NCBI GenBank assembly: GCA_032718565.1
Contig: JAVGVS010000002.1
Span: 6,812,560-6,876,559 of the forward strand
Source: Distichodus sexfasciatus
Lineage: Eukaryota > Chordata > Actinopteri > Characiformes > Distichodontidae
DNA: 64,000 nucleotides
Direction of reading: 5' to 3'
Part shown: in pieces, positions 60,939-64,000 of the stretch
Position numbering within the stretch: position 1 is the first letter of the stretch
Layout: every line of letters begins with the position of its first letter
Translations under genes and position numbers: made by a program
Notes under the pieces: model-generated
Databases searched by the model: none
Seen by the model: the letters and a program-made list of their open reading frames with translations, nothing else
Told to the model about the DNA's origin: nothing

Positions 60939-63900
60939 GTGTGTATCGTCTTATCTTCTCTGACTTAACCTCTACTACAACACCACATAAGGCCTCCTTG
61001 GCTGAACCTCGCAGAATACACACTGACACCAAGCAGGCACTTGCGTTTAAAGTCTCTGTTTGCTTTCATTGTCTGCTATACACATTTTTGGGTGAAATGT
61101 CCCTTTAGCTCCAGAGATAACAGAAGATGGTTTTGGAGGTCTGATTCTCTCTGACGCTCAGGGCGGATGTAAGCCTCTGATAGGCCTTGTGCCACTCACT
61201 ATTCATTTTCTTAACCTCTCGTCTTTTTTCCTCTTCACCTTATTTGTTGAAAGACTTTTCAAAAGCTGTAAACAGTCTTGGGATGTGTGCCGTTGCTAAG
61301 CAACCTCCTGTGTCACAGCAACCATGTTGGTATTAGAGAGAATGGAGTGTGTGTATGTGTGTGTGTTTTAAGCTCTTAGTAGGGACAGAGCTTTCCATTT
61401 TTGATTTAGTTTAAACCATTGTGTCTGGGTGTGTGGGTGTATGTGGGCAGGTGAAGACCTGTATAAAAGAGACTAAATGTTTGAATAAAAAAGTTACATA
61501 TATTATTTGAAATGTAAAAGAGTGAAAAGGCTTGCTTTCAGTTACTGAGGTCAATGTTAGGGCTTGTAGTTAGGTGTAGTATTCATTAAAAAGTTGTAAT
61601 TATGGGAGTCAACGAAGTACCTTACAACTGTGTGTGTTTATGTCAGCTGTCAGTTTGGAAAGTGAGATGTCAGTCAGGAACTCACTTGTCATTTCCCAAT
61701 ATAACTTCTATCTGTCTGTCGGTCTATCAGAACACATCAGCCAGCACAGTGCACTTATCTTACTCGTGTCTCTCACTCAGACACAGAATATACTTTTTGC
61801 AATTCACACTGGTATGAGATGTGGAGCTCCTGTGTCCACACCAGCAGCTCGTCACATCACATCACCTGCCTGGACACACTCTCTAATACGTGCTTCTGCC
61901 TGCTGTGGCCATGATGAGAGTGGTGTGCTGTCTGCAGATCTGATGGCAGTCTAAGATTGAGTTGTTTGTTGAGTTTGTTGATTTAATGGCATGCTGTCTC
62001 CTGTCTGTTAGTGTTATCACTGCATATCCCTCTTCCTCACTTTCTACTATTTCTCTCTCTTTCTTCATTGGGACAGTCTCATATGAATGATGAGAGAAAT
62101 TCCAGAAGGGTGAAAAACATAAGAAGCTCTGCTTTCCCAGGGCTTGTTAAGAGAGCTAGTGCTTGTTTACTGCATATTAAAAGTAATCATCAGTGGAGCA
62201 CAAACACACATCCTTCACTATGTAGATGCTTAAAGCTGATAAATGATTTCTCTCTCCCTCCCTTTCTGACAAACACACATTTTGTTTGGTAGATGTGTTC
62301 TCTTCCTCTCTCTCTGTCTCCCAGTCTCAGTATTTTTGTCTCTCTTTTTTCTCTGTCTGGCTGTCATGTTCTCTCTCTCTCTCCCTCTGTCTCTATCACA
62401 GGCCTACCTCTGATTGACAGTTCTTTCTTCGTTCTTATTGCACTTGCTGACTTGGTGCGCTCCAATTAGACAAGGCTGAATTGTGGGTTCCACAAATGAC
62501 CTATAAGAGCATTAATAGTGCAGTTGTCTGCTTTCTGTTCCCATCCTGAGAAAAGCACAATGAGACTTTGCCTTATCGCACGAGTGCCGCTTCACCTGTA
62601 GAGTAGAACAAGTGTGGCAGGCGGAGTGGTGCTGTAATTAGACTACAGTAATGCCTTCCTCTAATCAGACACTGACAACCATGCTATCCTCCAAACCACT
62701 TCCACTCCTCCACTAATCCCCTCCCAGGCCATTAGCTTGCTCTGTGATTGCTTATTCATTGTCTTCTTTTGTTTAGCTGCACACGCTAATTGCTGCCTCA
62801 GGCTTGTGTTGGAATGGTTTGTCCTGCAACGCTGTAAGCTGTTCACAGTGTTTGGGCCAACACTGCGTCTAGCCTGTGTTTTTGTCTGGAGGATCAGCTT
62901 GTGTGTGTGTGTGTGTGTTTCATTTGTATTGCTACAACAATACTGAACATGTGAACACATAGTTAAAGACAATGGGCCTCATTCACCAACCGTTCCTATG
63001 AAGAAATTTGTTTTTAACACTCTAGTGTAGTTGTAGTATTGAGATCAGTTTTTAAAGGTCTCGGTCTTGTCTTGGAATCGGCCGTATTTGTACTTGGTCT
63101 TGTCATGGACTCTGGCAAAGAAATAACAATAACAAATATTTAAGTGATTTATCTGTTGATTCCTGAAACTTGTTCACTTTAACTATGTATGTAGAACAAG
63201 CAGGGCTGGATTAAGAGGCTGGGGGCCCCTGGCCAGACTCATTTTTGGGCCCTATCTACGCTAAATTATTTGAACAAAACAAAATATTAGAGGTGTTTAT
63301 AAACATCAGCTTAATGTCTCGACTCACAAAGAGTGAAGTTACTTCTGCAGATTTTTTTACTTATGAGAAACAGAGTAAGCTGTTTCAAAGTTTATATCCT
63401 TAATTATCTACAGTAATGTTTTACCACCAGTAGACTTGAGCTAATGCTTAATACTTAATACTATGTATGTTTTTCATCATTTCTTGCTGGTTTAAAAAAT
63501 CCTGTCAGTTTATCATCATCTTTTCTCATTCTGATCTTTTTCTTTGTTTTCTGGCCTCTGCTTTCACATGTTTATTTCCACCACTATTTAAATTTAGACT
63601 TATAAGTTATAGTTCTGTTTCAGACTACTTGAAGTTTGAACGACCCTCGCTGACAAACATCTAAACCAGTTAGCAATAAGGTGACATGACAGACTTGAGC
63701 TGTAAAATATAAAACACTTTTTGATCACATGCTCATTTGCACTCAAATTATGTGACTGAAACAAAGCAAATGTATATTCATAAACAAATGGTTATAAAGA
63801 TTATTTGGGCCCTCCTACAGGCCGGAGCTCTGTGCTACTGCCCTGGTAAGCCCTTCCTGAAGCCCGGCCATGAGAATGTACTAACAATAATAAACTGATG

Positions 63901-64000
63901 CAGACGTACATGGGACAGACTAACAGTAAATGAACGGTAGAGGCAAATTGGGGGAAACTAATAGGGAGACCACTACTGGGCAGGAGCAGCTAAACCAGCC
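60939..64000 (+). other. Start of slc2a13 intron 4
   Basis: No exon is recognised before the window ends. Exon 4 ends mid-codon (AT) before a GTGTGTATCG donor, so the next exon must begin with G followed by Tyr codons as in other HMIT genes; no such acceptor was found here. CT- and GT-rich low-complexity runs occur at about 62270-62400 and 62900. Confidence 0.6.
63203..63875. mobile_element. Probable non-autonomous DNA element bounded by CAGGGC-type ends
   Basis: The left end reads 'cagggctggattaagaggct' followed by GGGGGCCCCTGGCC. The right end region has 'tttgggccctcctacaggcc' and 'aagcccggccatg', partly inverted with respect to the left. GGGCCC motifs face each other at about 63250 and 63808. 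Borders are approximate and the family is uncertain. Confidence 0.4.

Noticed and set aside
62011..62292. Possible extra slc2a13 exon in intron 4
   Set aside because: The expected Tyr-Tyr-Ser-Ala motif that should follow exon 4 is not present and the frame is low-complexity CT-rich sequence.

Overview
The window is vertebrate nuclear DNA, almost certainly from a ray-finned (teleost-type) fish. It has small exons with GT-AG introns, teleost-style tRNA-derived SINEs, Tc1-like elements, a DIRS-type tyrosine-recombinase retroelement and many AT/CA microsatellites. I see no prokaryotic features, CRISPR arrays, rRNA or functional tRNA genes. I cannot name the species.

Layout: (1) 437-2199, minus strand: the first three coding exons of an organic-anion transporter of the SLCO1/OATP1 subfamily; the rest lies beyond base 1. 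A likely 5' non-coding exon sits near 3146. (2) 3.2-6.4 kb: intergenic, with SINE copies. (3) 6786-30796, minus strand: a complete secreted gel-forming mucin. Manual splicing gives 42 coding exons totalling 8106 nt (2701 codons plus stop) with phase kept at every junction. Order: signal peptide, D1, D2, D', D3, one 2.9-kb exon coding a Thr/Ser/Pro repeat (PTS) domain, D4 with a GDPH site, VWC and a C-terminal cystine knot. Intron 27 is almost entirely a 3.3-kb DIRS element. (4) 30.8-35.5 kb: mucin promoter, a decayed duplicate of the mucin 5' end, a dead Tc1-like transposon, a small element with terminal inverted repeats and a LINE-like tail. (5) 35867 to beyond 60938, plus strand: slc2a13 (HMIT, H+/myo-inositol cotransporter). 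Exon 1 is recognisable but carries several indels; exons 2-4 are clean; later exons lie past base 64000. Introns are long (about 5.4, 3.9 and 14.7 kb) and hold most of the remaining repeats.

The mucin and slc2a13 are head-to-head. In mammals SLC2A13, LRRK2 and the gel-forming mucin gene MUC19 are neighbours with the same relative orientation, so this may be the fish version of that locus, without LRRK2 between and with a mucin that keeps a D4 assembly. The three genes share no obvious pathway: two are membrane transporters and one is a secreted polymer. The most notable observations are the DIRS insertion 19 bp from a mucin splice acceptor, the relic duplicate of the mucin 5' end, the higher-order repeat of the PTS exon, the frame-broken slc2a13 exon 1, and an inverted pair of MITEs in slc2a13 intron 3.
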